This document shows, one piece after another, positions 44,805-52,447 of a stretch of DNA of 64,000 nt; position 1 is the stretch's first letter, and each line of letters opens with the position of its first letter. The position numbers and the translations under genes are program-made. The notes under the pieces were generated by a model that was not told the origin of the DNA, did no database searches, and saw only the letters and a program-made list of their open reading frames with translations. Source of the stretch: Clostridia bacterium (GTDB lineage: Bacteria; Bacillota; Clostridia; Oscillospirales; CAG-272); contig JAFTKM010000007.1 of assembly GCA_017453245.1 (NCBI GenBank), positions 1 through 64,000 on the forward strand, given 5' to 3'.

Positions 44805-46982
44805 TTATAAATGAAGAACTCTCTCTTGGATTTCCTGGGTGCGCCCCTGATTCCAGTACTGCGTGCCGATATAGCCGCAGGTACGTCTGGCAACGTTCAT
44901 CTTTGCCTGATCGCGGTTATGGCAGTTGGGACACTCCCAAACGAGCTTGCCGTCCTCATCGTTGACGATCTCGATCTCGCCGTCGTAGCCGCAGACCTGA
45001 CAGAAGTCACTCTTGGTATTGAGCTCAGCGTACATAATATTGTCGTAGATGAACTCCATAACGCCAAGAACCGCGTCGATATTGTTCTGCATATCCGGAA
45101 CCTCTATGTAAGAGATCGCGCCGCCGGGCGAGAGCTTCTGGAACTTAGCCTCAAGAGCAAGCTTTGCGAAAGCGTCGATAGGCTCGGTAACGTGGATATG
45201 ATAAGAGTTGGTGATGTAGTTTCTGTCGGTAACGCCCTTCACGATACCAAAACGGTTCTGAAGGCACTTAGCGAACTTATAGGTAGTGCTCTCAAGGGGA
45301 GTGCCGTAGAGAGAGTAGTCAATGTTCTCTGCCGCCTTCCACTTTGCGGTGTACTCGTTGAGCTTCTTCATGATCTCAAGGCCGAGCTCCTCGCCCTCGC
45401 GCTCGGTAAGCTTCTTGCCGTTAAGCGCGTATACGCACTCCCAAAGACCTGCGTAGCCGAGAGAAAGAGTGGAATATCCGCCGTGGAGGTACTTGTCGAT
45501 GGTCTCGCCCTTCTTAAGACGGGTAAGAGCGCCATACTGCCAAAGGATAGGAGCGGCGTCGGAAAGAGTGCCTGAGAGTCTCTCGTGACGGCACTGGAGC
45601 GCTCTGTGACAGAGCTCCATTCTCTCGTCGAAGATCTGCCAGAACTTCTCCATATTGTTTCTGCCTGCGGAGAGCGCGATGTCTACAAGGTTAACGGTAA
45701 CAACGCCCTGGTTGAAGCGGCCGTAATACTTAGGCTTTCCGTCCTCGTCAATATAAGGAGTAAGGAAGGAACGGCAGCCCATACAGGTGTAGCAATGTCC
45801 CTCTCCGTTCTTGTCTATCTTGCTCTCGAGCATGATCTTCTCGGAGATATAGTCGGGAACCATACGCTTTGCGGTACACTTAGCCGAAAGCTCGGTGAGG
45901 TAGTAGTAGGGGGAATCGGGATGAACGTTCTGCTCCTCGAGAACGTAGATGAGCTTGGGGAACGCGGGGGTGATCCATACGCCCGCCTCGTTCTTTACGC
46001 CCTGATATCTCTGAAGGAGAGTCTCCTCAATGATAAGAGCAAGGTCAGCCTTCTCCTGCTCGTTCTTAGCCTCGCCAAGATACATAAACACGGTGATGAA
46101 GGGAGCCTGTCCGTTTGTGGTAAGAAGGGTTACAACCTGGTACTGAATACACTGAACGCCGCGGCGAATCTCCTCGCGAAGGCGGGATTCGGTGATCTTT
46201 GCAATAGCCGCTTCATCGGTTACACCTACCTCGGAGAGCTCTCTTGTAACGGTCTTGCGGATCTTCTCACGGCTGACGTTTACGAAGGGAGCGAGGTGGG
46301 TAAGGCTGATGGACTGACCGCCGTACTGGTTGGAAGCAACCTGCGCGATGATCTGAGTAGCTATATTACAAGCGGTGGAGAAGCTGTGGGGCTTCTCGAT
46401 CATAGTGCCGCTGATAACGGTACCGTTCTGGAGCATATCCTCAAGGTTAACGAGGTCGCAGTTGTGCATATGCTGAGCAAAGTAATCCGCGTCGTGGAAG
46501 TGGATAATACCCTCCTCGTGCGCCTTTACTATAACCTCGGGAAGAAGGATTCTTCTGGTAATATCCTTGGAGACCTCGCCTGCCATATAGTCACGCTGAA
46601 CGCTGTTGACGGTGGGGTTCTTGTTGGCGTTCTCCTGCTTAACCTCCTCGTTGTTGCACTCGATGAGCGACATTATCTTATCGTCGGTGGTATTGGACTT
46701 ACGGATAAGCTCTCTCTTATATCTATATGTAATATACGCCTTTGCGAGATCGAACGCGCCAAGCTTCATTATCTCCTTCTCAACAAGGTCCTGTATCTCC
46801 TCGACACCTGCCGAGCGAACCATTGTAAGACAAAGTCTCTCAACCTCGAGAGCTATATTTTCAATATCCTCTTGGGATATTCTCTGCTTTTCTTCAACCG
46901 CTTCGTTTGCTTTTGTAACCGCAACCGTTATCTTTTCTCTGTCGAAAATAACCTCAGAGCCGTTTCTCTTAATAAGCTTCAT
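44805..46982 (-). CDS. nrdD: Anaerobic ribonucleoside-triphosphate reductase
   Basis: Reduces ribonucleotides to deoxyribonucleotides without oxygen, using a glycyl radical. The 725-residue chain has an N-terminal ATP-cone (MKLIKRNGSEVIFDREKI), the barrel motifs of class III enzymes, a zinc site CQVCG...CPNC near residues 665-690, and the radical glycine at about 703 in RRTCGYIGTQYW. The start at 46982 follows AAAGGAAAAAG; a longer frame into the promoter is rejected. The activase gene nrdG, often next to nrdD, is not in this window. Two NrdR boxes control the promoter. Confidence 0.95.
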   Translation of the reverse strand: MKLIKRNGSEVIFDREKITVAVTKANEAVEEKQRISQEDIENIALEVERLCLTMVRSAGVEEIQDLVEKEIMKLGAFDLAKAYITYRYKRELIRKSNTTDDKIMSLIECNNEEVKQENANKNPTVNSVQRDYMAGEVSKDITRRILLPEVIVKAHEEGIIHFHDADYFAQHMHNCDLVNLEDMLQNGTVISGTMIEKPHSFSTACNIATQIIAQVASNQYGGQSISLTHLAPFVNVSREKIRKTVTRELSEVGVTDEAAIAKITESRLREEIRRGVQCIQYQVVTLLTTNGQAPFITVFMYLGEAKNEQEKADLALIIEETLLQRYQGVKNEAGVWITPAFPKLIYVLEEQNVHPDSPYYYLTELSAKCTAKRMVPDYISEKIMLESKIDKNGEGHCYTCMGCRSFLTPYIDEDGKPKYYGRFNQGVVTVNLVDIALSAGRNNMEKFWQIFDERMELCHRALQCRHERLSGTLSDAAPILWQYGALTRLKKGETIDKYLHGGYSTLSLGYAGLWECVYALNGKKLTEREGEELGLEIMKKLNEYTAKWKAAENIDYSLYGTPLESTTYKFAKCLQNRFGIVKGVTDRNYITNSYHIHVTEPIDAFAKLALEAKFQKLSPGGAISYIEVPDMQNNIDAVLGVMEFIYDNIMYAELNTKSDFCQVCGYDGEIEIVNDEDGKLVWECPNCHNRDQAKMNVARRTCGYIGTQYWNQGRTQEIQERVLHL

Positions 46983-47100
46983 ATTCTTTTTCCTTTCTTT
47001 TGTTTTCTGTTTTATGACAACGCGTACGCGCACGGGCGCCGCGCAGAGTGTAAAAAAACCATCCCTCTCCGTTTTTGGCCGGGGAGCGACGAGCGAACTC

Positions 47101-47153
47101 ATTATACACTATATTTAGTGTTTTGTCAAGGCTCGTATCACTATATGTAGTAT
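47101..47153 (-). promoter_or_regulatory. nrdD promoter with two NrdR boxes
   Basis: On the minus strand, TTGACA (47124-47129) and TATAAT (47101-47106) are 17 bp apart. One NrdR-type palindrome, ACACTATATTTAGTGT (47106-47121), fills the spacer. A second, TCACTATATGTAGTAT (47138-47153), begins 32 bp further, three helical turns away. This is the standard NrdR repressor arrangement, shutting off nrdD when dATP is high. Confidence 0.88.
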
Positions 47154-47159
47154 TTTTCA

Positions 47160-47430
47160 AAAAACTAAAAAATGGCAAAGCCATCATTTTTCAACAAATA
47201 AAAACATAAAATTTTGGTGATTTTACCACTTGCTTTTTTCGCCTTCAAAATAAAGTCGGGCAGATTATTTTGAACCTTGTTGAATATAGCCAAAATCGGT
47301 CGAATTTTTTCTATAAACTTCTAATTAAGATTTCATTTTTAAGATTTTTACCAAACGTTTATTAACTGACAAAACGGAGGATTTGTTCGCATATTTTTTC
47401 GTGAAAATTTTTCGAGATGAGAAGAACACA
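47160..47430. other. A/T-rich intergenic stretch without recognised features
   Basis: Between the nrdD control region and the DMT promoter the DNA is A/T-rich, with several T-runs. No open frame, clear hairpin or known riboswitch was found. Confidence 0.5.
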
Positions 47431-47438
47431 TTCTTTAC

Positions 47439-47467
47439 TTGACAAGACTCCCGCTTAGTGGTAAAAT
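47439..47467 (+). promoter_or_regulatory. Promoter of the DMT transporter gene
   Basis: TTGACA at 47439-47444 and TAAAAT at 47462-47467 are 17 bp apart, 27 bp ahead of the start codon. Confidence 0.75.
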
Positions 47468-47494
47468 ATTCTCAGCAAAAAAACGGAGTATTTT

Positions 47495-48424
47495 ATGAAC
47501 AGGAAAAAATACATATCCACCGCCCTCTTACTTCTTGCGGCGGTGATCTGGGGCTTTGCCTTTGCGGCGCAGGATGCGGCAAGCGAGATCGGTGCCTTCA
47601 CCCTCGGCTTTGCGAGGAGCATTGTCGGCGGAATCTTTCTTATCGGAGTCGTGATCGTCTTTGATAAGCTCACGGGGAATGGAAGAAGGCTCTTCTCAAG
47701 GAAGGGTATCGACCTTAACAAATACGAGCTCATCGGCGGCGTTATCATAGGAGCGGTGCTGGTCGTGGCATCCGCATTCCAGCAGATGGGCATAAACTCT
47801 GGCACTGACGGAGGCAAGGCGGCGTTTATCACCGCGCTGTACGTTGTGCTTGTGCCGGTATATGCACTCGCTCTTAAGAAGCGCGCGCCCATCAACGTAT
47901 GGATAAGCGTTGCCATAGCGATCGTAGGCTTCTATCTTCTCTGCATCACGGAAAATCTGACCGTAGCGCCCTCAGACCTTCTGGTTATGGCGTGCTCGTT
48001 GATCTTCCCTATCCATATCCTCACGATAGACCACTTCTCACCGAAGTGCGACGGCATCAGAATGTCGATGGTGCAATTCTTCACCGCGGCGGTGCTTAAC
48101 CTCGCGGTCGCCCTTATCGCGGAGGGTCCCTCGGAGCTTGGCGAGATATTCCCCGCCATAGGTCCCATTCTCTTCCTCGGTATAGGCTCAAGCGGTATTG
48201 CCTACACCCTGCAGATACTCGGACAGAAGGACGTCAACCCCGCGGCGGCGTCAATTATCCTCTCGCTCGAGTCGGTGTTCGGCATAATCGGCACAGCGCT
48301 CTTCCTCGGTCAGACGCTCTCGCCCCGCGAATATCTCGGCTGCGCGGTGGTGCTGATAGCGGTAATACTCTCGCAAATTGACTTTACAGCTATAAAAAGC
48401 AAGATAAAAAAAGACGAAAAATAA
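47495..48424 (+). CDS. EamA/DMT family transporter
   Basis: A 309-residue membrane protein with about ten helices in two EamA repeats. The first opens with ALLLLAAVIWGFAFAAQDAA, and the second shows IGSSGIAYTLQILGQKDVNP and an LSLESVFG motif typical of RhaT/YdcZ-like drug/metabolite transporters. Members export amino acids or metabolites or import sugars; the cargo is unknown. A start at 47495 follows ACGGAG. The gene stands alone with its own promoter and terminator. Confidence 0.88.
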   Translation: MNRKKYISTALLLLAAVIWGFAFAAQDAASEIGAFTLGFARSIVGGIFLIGVVIVFDKLTGNGRRLFSRKGIDLNKYELIGGVIIGAVLVVASAFQQMGINSGTDGGKAAFITALYVVLVPVYALALKKRAPINVWISVAIAIVGFYLLCITENLTVAPSDLLVMACSLIFPIHILTIDHFSPKCDGIRMSMVQFFTAAVLNLAVALIAEGPSELGEIFPAIGPILFLGIGSSGIAYTLQILGQKDVNPAAASIILSLESVFGIIGTALFLGQTLSPREYLGCAVVLIAVILSQIDFTAIKSKIKKDEK

Positions 48425-48428
48425 AAAA

Positions 48429-48475
48429 ACAGAGCAAGAACGGTGCTTATCATTCGTTTTTGCTCTGTTCGTTTT
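48429..48475. terminator. Bidirectional terminator between DMT and AraC genes
   Basis: ACAGAGCAAGAACG and its near-inverse CGTTTTTGCTCTGT enclose a loop, with T-runs beyond. It separates two convergent genes. Confidence 0.75.
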
Positions 48476-48485
48476 ATTTACTGTT

Positions 48486-49289
48486 TTAACGTCGGGGGCT
48501 GTTACTTACTTTCGGTTGGGATACGCTCGCGCGCTTAAGCTCCGAGGGCGATATGCCAAAATGCCGCTTAAAGCTCTTGGAGAAATTGAACTCGTCCTCA
48601 TATCCGACCATATGCGCGCACTCACCGACGGTGTATCCCTCGGTTAAGAATTTCCTGGCATACTCCATACGCACGTCTGTGATATATTCCTTTATACCGA
48701 CGCCGTAGCGCTTCTTGAATATTCTGTAAAGGTAGCTTCTCTCAAAGCCGAAGCTGCGGGCAAGTGAGGACACGCGGAGATTATCCATATAATTATATCG
48801 TATATACTGCCGTATCTTGCCGAGCTTATCGTCCGCCTCGTCATCGGTATTCTCGGAGAAAAGGCGGTACATCAATTCATATATAAAGGAAACGTATATA
48901 TCCGGCGCGGCAACTCCGCCGCTTATCAACTCCTTCAGCTTCTCGCCCATACCCTCGGGAGTCGTATATACCGAGCGAGCGCCGAGAAACGCCGATGCGC
49001 GACTGCCCGAAAATGCTATCCAATGATAGCTCCACGGTGTTTTCTGATCCGCCGAGTAAACGGTAACCTCACCTGGGCGAATGACAAAGAGCTCGCCCGC
49101 CGATATTTTATGCGTGCCGTATTTGTCCTTCAGCACACCGCATCCCGAGGAGCAAAAATGAATGATGTAATATTCCCTGACAAACGGACCGAAGGTGTGT
49201 CCTCTGTCACAGTCCTGCTCTCCGACGAATAAGGGATAGACGTCGGTGTACTCACCGATGCACTCTATAACGCGCTGAATTGCCTCCAT
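48486..49289 (-). CDS. AraC family transcriptional regulator
   Basis: A 267-residue sugar-responsive regulator. The N-terminal cupin reads REYYIIHFCSSGCGVLKDKYG with ISAGELFVIRPGEVTVY, and the C-terminal pair of helix-turn-helix motifs is SLARSFGFERSYLYRIFKKR and HMVGYEDEFNFSKSFKRHFG. It is divergent from the GH4 glycosidase gene (114 bp between starts), the usual arrangement for a regulator and its target, with an alpha-galactoside or alpha-glucoside as likely signal. Confidence 0.9.
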   Translation of the reverse strand: MEAIQRVIECIGEYTDVYPLFVGEQDCDRGHTFGPFVREYYIIHFCSSGCGVLKDKYGTHKISAGELFVIRPGEVTVYSADQKTPWSYHWIAFSGSRASAFLGARSVYTTPEGMGEKLKELISGGVAAPDIYVSFIYELMYRLFSENTDDEADDKLGKIRQYIRYNYMDNLRVSSLARSFGFERSYLYRIFKKRYGVGIKEYITDVRMEYARKFLTEGYTVGECAHMVGYEDEFNFSKSFKRHFGISPSELKRASVSQPKVSNSPRR

Positions 49290-49402
49290 ATGATGCTCCT
49301 TTCTGCTTTTAACAACATTTTACCATGTATAAGACACAAAAATCAATACAAAATACACATTTTTTGTGGTACAGTAAAGAAAAAAGCCAAAGGAGACCGT
49401 AT

Positions 49403-50725
49403 ATGAAGCTCACGTTTATGGGTGCTGGAAGCACCGTTTTCGCAAAGAACGTTCTCGGCGACGTTCTTCTCACCCCTGCTCTTAATGAAAATCTCGAGAT
49501 CGCGCTCTACGATATTGACGGAGACCGTCTTGAGGAGTCGCGCATGGTAATTGATGCGCTCAACAAAAAATACAATGGGGGCAAGGCTAAGATAGGCTGC
49601 TACCTCGGTGTCGAAAACAGAAAGGATGCGCTGAGGGGAGCGAAATTCGTCGTCAATGCTATTCAGGTCGGTCTCTACGATCCCTGCACTATCATCGACT
49701 TTGAGATACCGAAGAAATACGGCCTCAGACAGACTATCGGTGACACGCTCGGCATCGGCGGTATCTTCCGCGGTCTCAGGACCATTCACGTGCTGAAGGA
49801 CTTCGCCCGCGATATGGAGGAGGTCTGCCCCGACTGCTACTTCTTGAACTACACCAACCCTATGGCTATCCTCACGGGATATATGTTACGATACACCAAG
49901 ATAAAGACCGTAGGTCTCTGCCACAGCGTGCAGGTATGCACCAGAGATCTGTTCCGCGGTCTCGGACTCGACCACTCGAGGATAGGCTCCGAGCTTATCG
50001 CGGGCATCAACCATATGGGCTGGCTTATCGACGTCAAGGACAAGGACGGTAATGACCTCTACCCCGAGATACGCCGCCTTGCCAAGGAGATGAACGAGAG
50101 AGAAAAGCACGGCAATATGGTGCGCTTCGACTACATCGACAAGCTCGGCTACTACTGCACCGAGAGCTCGGAGCACAACGCTGAGTACAACCCCTTCTAC
50201 ATCAAGTCAAAGTATCCCGAGCTCATCGACCGCTTCAACATTCCGCTTGACGAATATCCTCGCCGCTGTGTGGAACAGATCGCAAAATGGCAGAAGCAGA
50301 AGGAGGAGCTCTTAAACGGCGGTGACATCGAGCACACCCGCTCGAATGAGTATGCCTCCCGCATTATGGAGGCGATAGTCACCGACACGCCCTACAAGAT
50401 CGGAGGCAACGTGCTTAACACCGGTCTTATCGACAATCTCCCCGCTGACGCCTGCGTTGAGGTGCCCTGCCTTGTTGACGGCGGCGGCATCCACCCGACT
50501 CACGTCGGCAGACTCCCCGTCCAGCTCGCGGCTATGAATATGACCAACATCAATCCTCAGCTCCTCACCATAGAGGCGGCAGTCACAGGCAAGCGCGAGC
50601 ACATCTACCACGCCGCAATGCTCGAGCCGCACACCGCCGCAGAGCTCTCTATCGACGATATAATCAAGATGTGCGACGAGCTCTACGAAGCGCATACAAG
50701 CGCGGGATATCCCGTCTTGTCTTGA
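49403..50725 (+). CDS. GH4 alpha-glucosidase/alpha-galactosidase
   Basis: A 440-residue family 4 glycosidase, which uses NAD+ and a divalent metal to break glycosidic bonds by oxidation, elimination and reduction. The NAD loop FMGAGSTVFAKN is at 5-16, NAIQVG and NYTNPMAILT follow, and the metal ligands are C173 (GLCHSVQ) and H204 (GINHMGW). Relatives include MelA and AglA; which sugar is cleaved is not certain. The ATG at 49403 follows AAAGGAGA. An upstream in-frame extension lies over the promoter. The stop codon is inside a strong hairpin. Confidence 0.92.
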   Translation: MKLTFMGAGSTVFAKNVLGDVLLTPALNENLEIALYDIDGDRLEESRMVIDALNKKYNGGKAKIGCYLGVENRKDALRGAKFVVNAIQVGLYDPCTIIDFEIPKKYGLRQTIGDTLGIGGIFRGLRTIHVLKDFARDMEEVCPDCYFLNYTNPMAILTGYMLRYTKIKTVGLCHSVQVCTRDLFRGLGLDHSRIGSELIAGINHMGWLIDVKDKDGNDLYPEIRRLAKEMNEREKHGNMVRFDYIDKLGYYCTESSEHNAEYNPFYIKSKYPELIDRFNIPLDEYPRRCVEQIAKWQKQKEELLNGGDIEHTRSNEYASRIMEAIVTDTPYKIGGNVLNTGLIDNLPADACVEVPCLVDGGGIHPTHVGRLPVQLAAMNMTNINPQLLTIEAAVTGKREHIYHAAMLEPHTAAELSIDDIIKMCDELYEAHTSAGYPVLS

Positions 50726-50741
50726 CGAAGCAAGACAAGAC
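50714..50741 (+). promoter_or_regulatory. Hairpin spanning the GH4 stop codon
   Basis: GTCTTGTCTTG (50714-50724) pairs perfectly with CAAGACAAGAC (50731-50741) around ACGAAG. The TGA stop (50723-50725) lies in the stem. No T-run follows, so it is not a plain terminator. It may stabilise the 3' end or delay terminating ribosomes. Confidence 0.55.
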
Positions 50742-50744
50742 AAC

Positions 50745-50990
50745 TAAGTTTGCCTCTCGTGAACCCCAAAAGCTCGACTTCGCTCGCTTCGGGGAACCCC
50801 GGAATTAGGCAAGTGAAGTTTACTGTGTAAGTGAAGTTATCCTTCGGATAGTGAAGTTTGCGCCTTATGGGCGCAAGTGAACGCAAGTCCCACGGCAAAC
50901 TTATCTTCACCGCGAGCGAAAGCGAGTCAACCTCACTGTGCCTTTAGCACAACTTCACCTTCGTGTAAACGAAAACTTCACCAATTTACA
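50745..50990. repeat. Hairpin array D (linker gtgaagtt / aacttcac)
   Basis: Hairpins lie at 50820-50830 (TTAC-tgt-GTAA), 50838-50850 (TATCC-ttc-GGATA), 50858-50876 (TTGCGCC stem), 50938-50950 (GTGC-cttta-GCAC) and 50960-50973 (TTCGT-gtaa-ACGAA). The linker is gtgaagtt at 50813, 50831 and 50851, and aacttcac at 50951 and 50974. A nested left unit pairs TTGCCT (50750) with AGGCAA (50807) around CCCC/GGGG. CGCGAGCGAAAGCGAG lies at 50911-50926. The linker reversal would let the two halves pair. Confidence 0.8.
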
Positions 50991-50995
50991 ATCAA

Positions 50996-51045
50996 CAAAA
51001 AAGCAAGAGCCTTGGAATCATATCCTCAGCTCTTGCTTTTTTGTT
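50996..51045. terminator. Bidirectional terminator after array D
   Basis: AAAAAGCAAGAGC pairs with GCTCTTGCTTTTT (stem ends 51010 and 51029) with T-runs on both strands. It lies between the GH4 gene with its array and the minus-strand small gene. Confidence 0.85.
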
Positions 51046-51056
51046 TGGATTTTGAA

Positions 51057-51287
51057 TTAGTTTTCAACGATCCAAGATTCAGCGTTCTTCTTGGACACTC
51101 TGGTGATCTTCTCAACAGGGTACTTAGACTCTGCACCGCCGTTGGTGTAGAGGAAGTACTTGCCGTCAGCGGTAACGTAGAGAGTCTCCTCGTAGCCGCA
51201 GGGATCGCCGTAGTAGCCGTTGGTTACCTTCTTAACGATGGTAGAAGCGGCAGTATCATACTCAGTTCCACAGATAATCTTCTTCAT
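51057..51287 (-). CDS. 76-residue conserved small protein
   Basis: A small soluble protein of unknown function. Its order, MKKIICGTEYDTAAS, then NGYYGDPCGYEETLY, then GKYFLYTNGGAESKY and a C-terminal AESWI, resembles a family of small proteins common on plasmids and conjugative elements of Bacillota, which I recognise only from memory. The gene has a good ribosome binding site (AGGAAAGAAAGAAA before ATG). It is flanked by hairpin array C upstream and by a terminator plus array D downstream, so it lies between two arrays. Codon use is normal. Confidence 0.7.
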   Translation of the reverse strand: MKKIICGTEYDTAASTIVKKVTNGYYGDPCGYEETLYVTADGKYFLYTNGGAESKYPVEKITRVSKKNAESWIVEN

Positions 51288-51355
51288 TTTCTTTCTTCCT
51301 TTCCATATATTTTTACATCACACGCACTTAATATCAAAGATGAACAAGGCAAAGA

Positions 51356-51493
51356 TGATTTGACGCGGCGCGTCATGAATTGAATTGCCCGCTTGCAATA
51401 TGCCAAAGGCAATTCATGAGTCTGAGACTCAATTCATGGCTTGTGCCAATTCATGCCCGTGGGGGCAATTCATTGAGGTGCTCAGGCACCTCA
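51356..51493. repeat. Hairpin array C (linker atgaatt / aattcat)
   Basis: Hairpins lie at 51361-51375 (TGACGC-ggc-GCGTCA), 51385-51398 (TTGC/GCAA), 51401-51411 (TGCC-aaa-GGCA), 51417-51431 (TGAGTC-tga-GACTCA), 51437-51448 (TGGC-ttgt-GCCA), 51454-51467 (TGCCC-gtgg-GGGCA) and 51474-51493 (an 8 bp stem). The linker reads tgaatt on the left and aattcat four times on the right. The last hairpin abuts the metA stop codon at 51494. The linker word is nearly that of array B. Confidence 0.82.
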
Positions 51494-52417
51494 TTACTGA
51501 TCCTTGATCTTATCAATATCGTAGGGCGTAGTCTGGTAAACAAAGTAATTGAGCCAGTTGGTGAACAGAAGCGTTGCGTGAGCGCGCCAGGTAAGCATAG
51601 GCGGCTTCGTATCGTCGTCACCGGGGTAGTAATTCTTAGGCACCTTGGGATTGATGCCAAGAGCCTTGTCGCGAAGATACTCCTTCTCAAGAGTGTTGGC
51701 GTCATACTCGGAATGTCCCGTGAGGAACACCTGCTTGCCGCCGGGAGTAATCACGGCGTAAACGCCTGCCTCCTCGGAGGAAGCAAGAATCTTGAGCAGA
51801 GGGGTAGCCTCGATATCCTCTCTCTTAACAGTAGTATATCTTGAGTGAGGCACGTAGAACGTCTCGTCAAATCCACGGAAGAGGATCGAGCGCTTATAGT
51901 CAACGGTGTGGGGGTAGACACCCGAAAGCTTCTCATCCATAAGATGCTTTTTTATACCGAAGTGGTAGTACAGGCCCGCCTGCGCTCCCCAGCAGATATG
52001 CAGGGTGCTATGCACGTGAGTCTTGGACCACTCCATAATTTTCGTCAGCTCATCCCAGTACTCTACCTCCTCAAACTCCATCTTCTCAACCGGCGCACCG
52101 GTGATGATAAGTCCGTCGAAGTATCTGTGCTTCACGTCGTCGAATTCCTTATAGAAGGCGAGCAGATGCTCCTCGGAGACGTTCTTGGATTTGTGGGTAG
52201 AGGTATGTATAAGCTCTATCTCCACCTGAAGCGGCGTATTGCCGAGCAGACGGGATAATTGTGTCTCTGTGTCAACCTTAGTTGGCATTAAGTTGAGAAC
52301 AAGTATCTTCAGAGGACGGATGTCCTGAGTGATAGCTCTCGTCTCTGTCATTACAAATATATTCTCCGCCTCGAGAGTTCTCACAGCGGGGAGCTCGTTG
52401 GGGATCTTAATAGGCAT
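51494..52417 (-). CDS. metA: Homoserine O-acetyltransferase (MetA type)
   Basis: Acylates homoserine at the start of methionine synthesis. The 307-residue protein is of the MetA/HTS family, with the catalytic cysteine at 142 ([10 protein letters not shown]) and histidine in GHSEYD. Residue 111 in TGAPVE is glutamate, which in this family marks acetyl-CoA rather than succinyl-CoA use. The next gene in the pathway, metY, uses O-acetylhomoserine, in agreement. metA follows metY by 30 bp in one minus-strand operon, and hairpin array C starts right after its stop. Confidence 0.93.
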   Translation of the reverse strand: MPIKIPNELPAVRTLEAENIFVMTETRAITQDIRPLKILVLNLMPTKVDTETQLSRLLGNTPLQVEIELIHTSTHKSKNVSEEHLLAFYKEFDDVKHRYFDGLIITGAPVEKMEFEEVEYWDELTKIMEWSKTHVHSTLHICWGAQAGLYYHFGIKKHLMDEKLSGVYPHTVDYKRSILFRGFDETFYVPHSRYTTVKREDIEATPLLKILASSEEAGVYAVITPGGKQVFLTGHSEYDANTLEKEYLRDKALGINPKVPKNYYPGDDDTKPPMLTWRAHATLLFTNWLNYFVYQTTPYDIDKIKDQ

Positions 52418-52447
52418 TATAATTCTCCGTTAAGTTGTCTGTATTTT

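Noticed and set aside
45585..47150. Open frame of 521 codons antisense to nrdD
   Set aside because: It overlaps nrdD and its promoter entirely and shows no recognisable motif; explained by the codon use of nrdD.
50745..51493. CRISPR array reading of the hairpin arrays
   Set aside because: Linkers are only 6-8 bp, intervals are palindromic instead of unique spacers, linker orientation reverses, and no cas genes are present.
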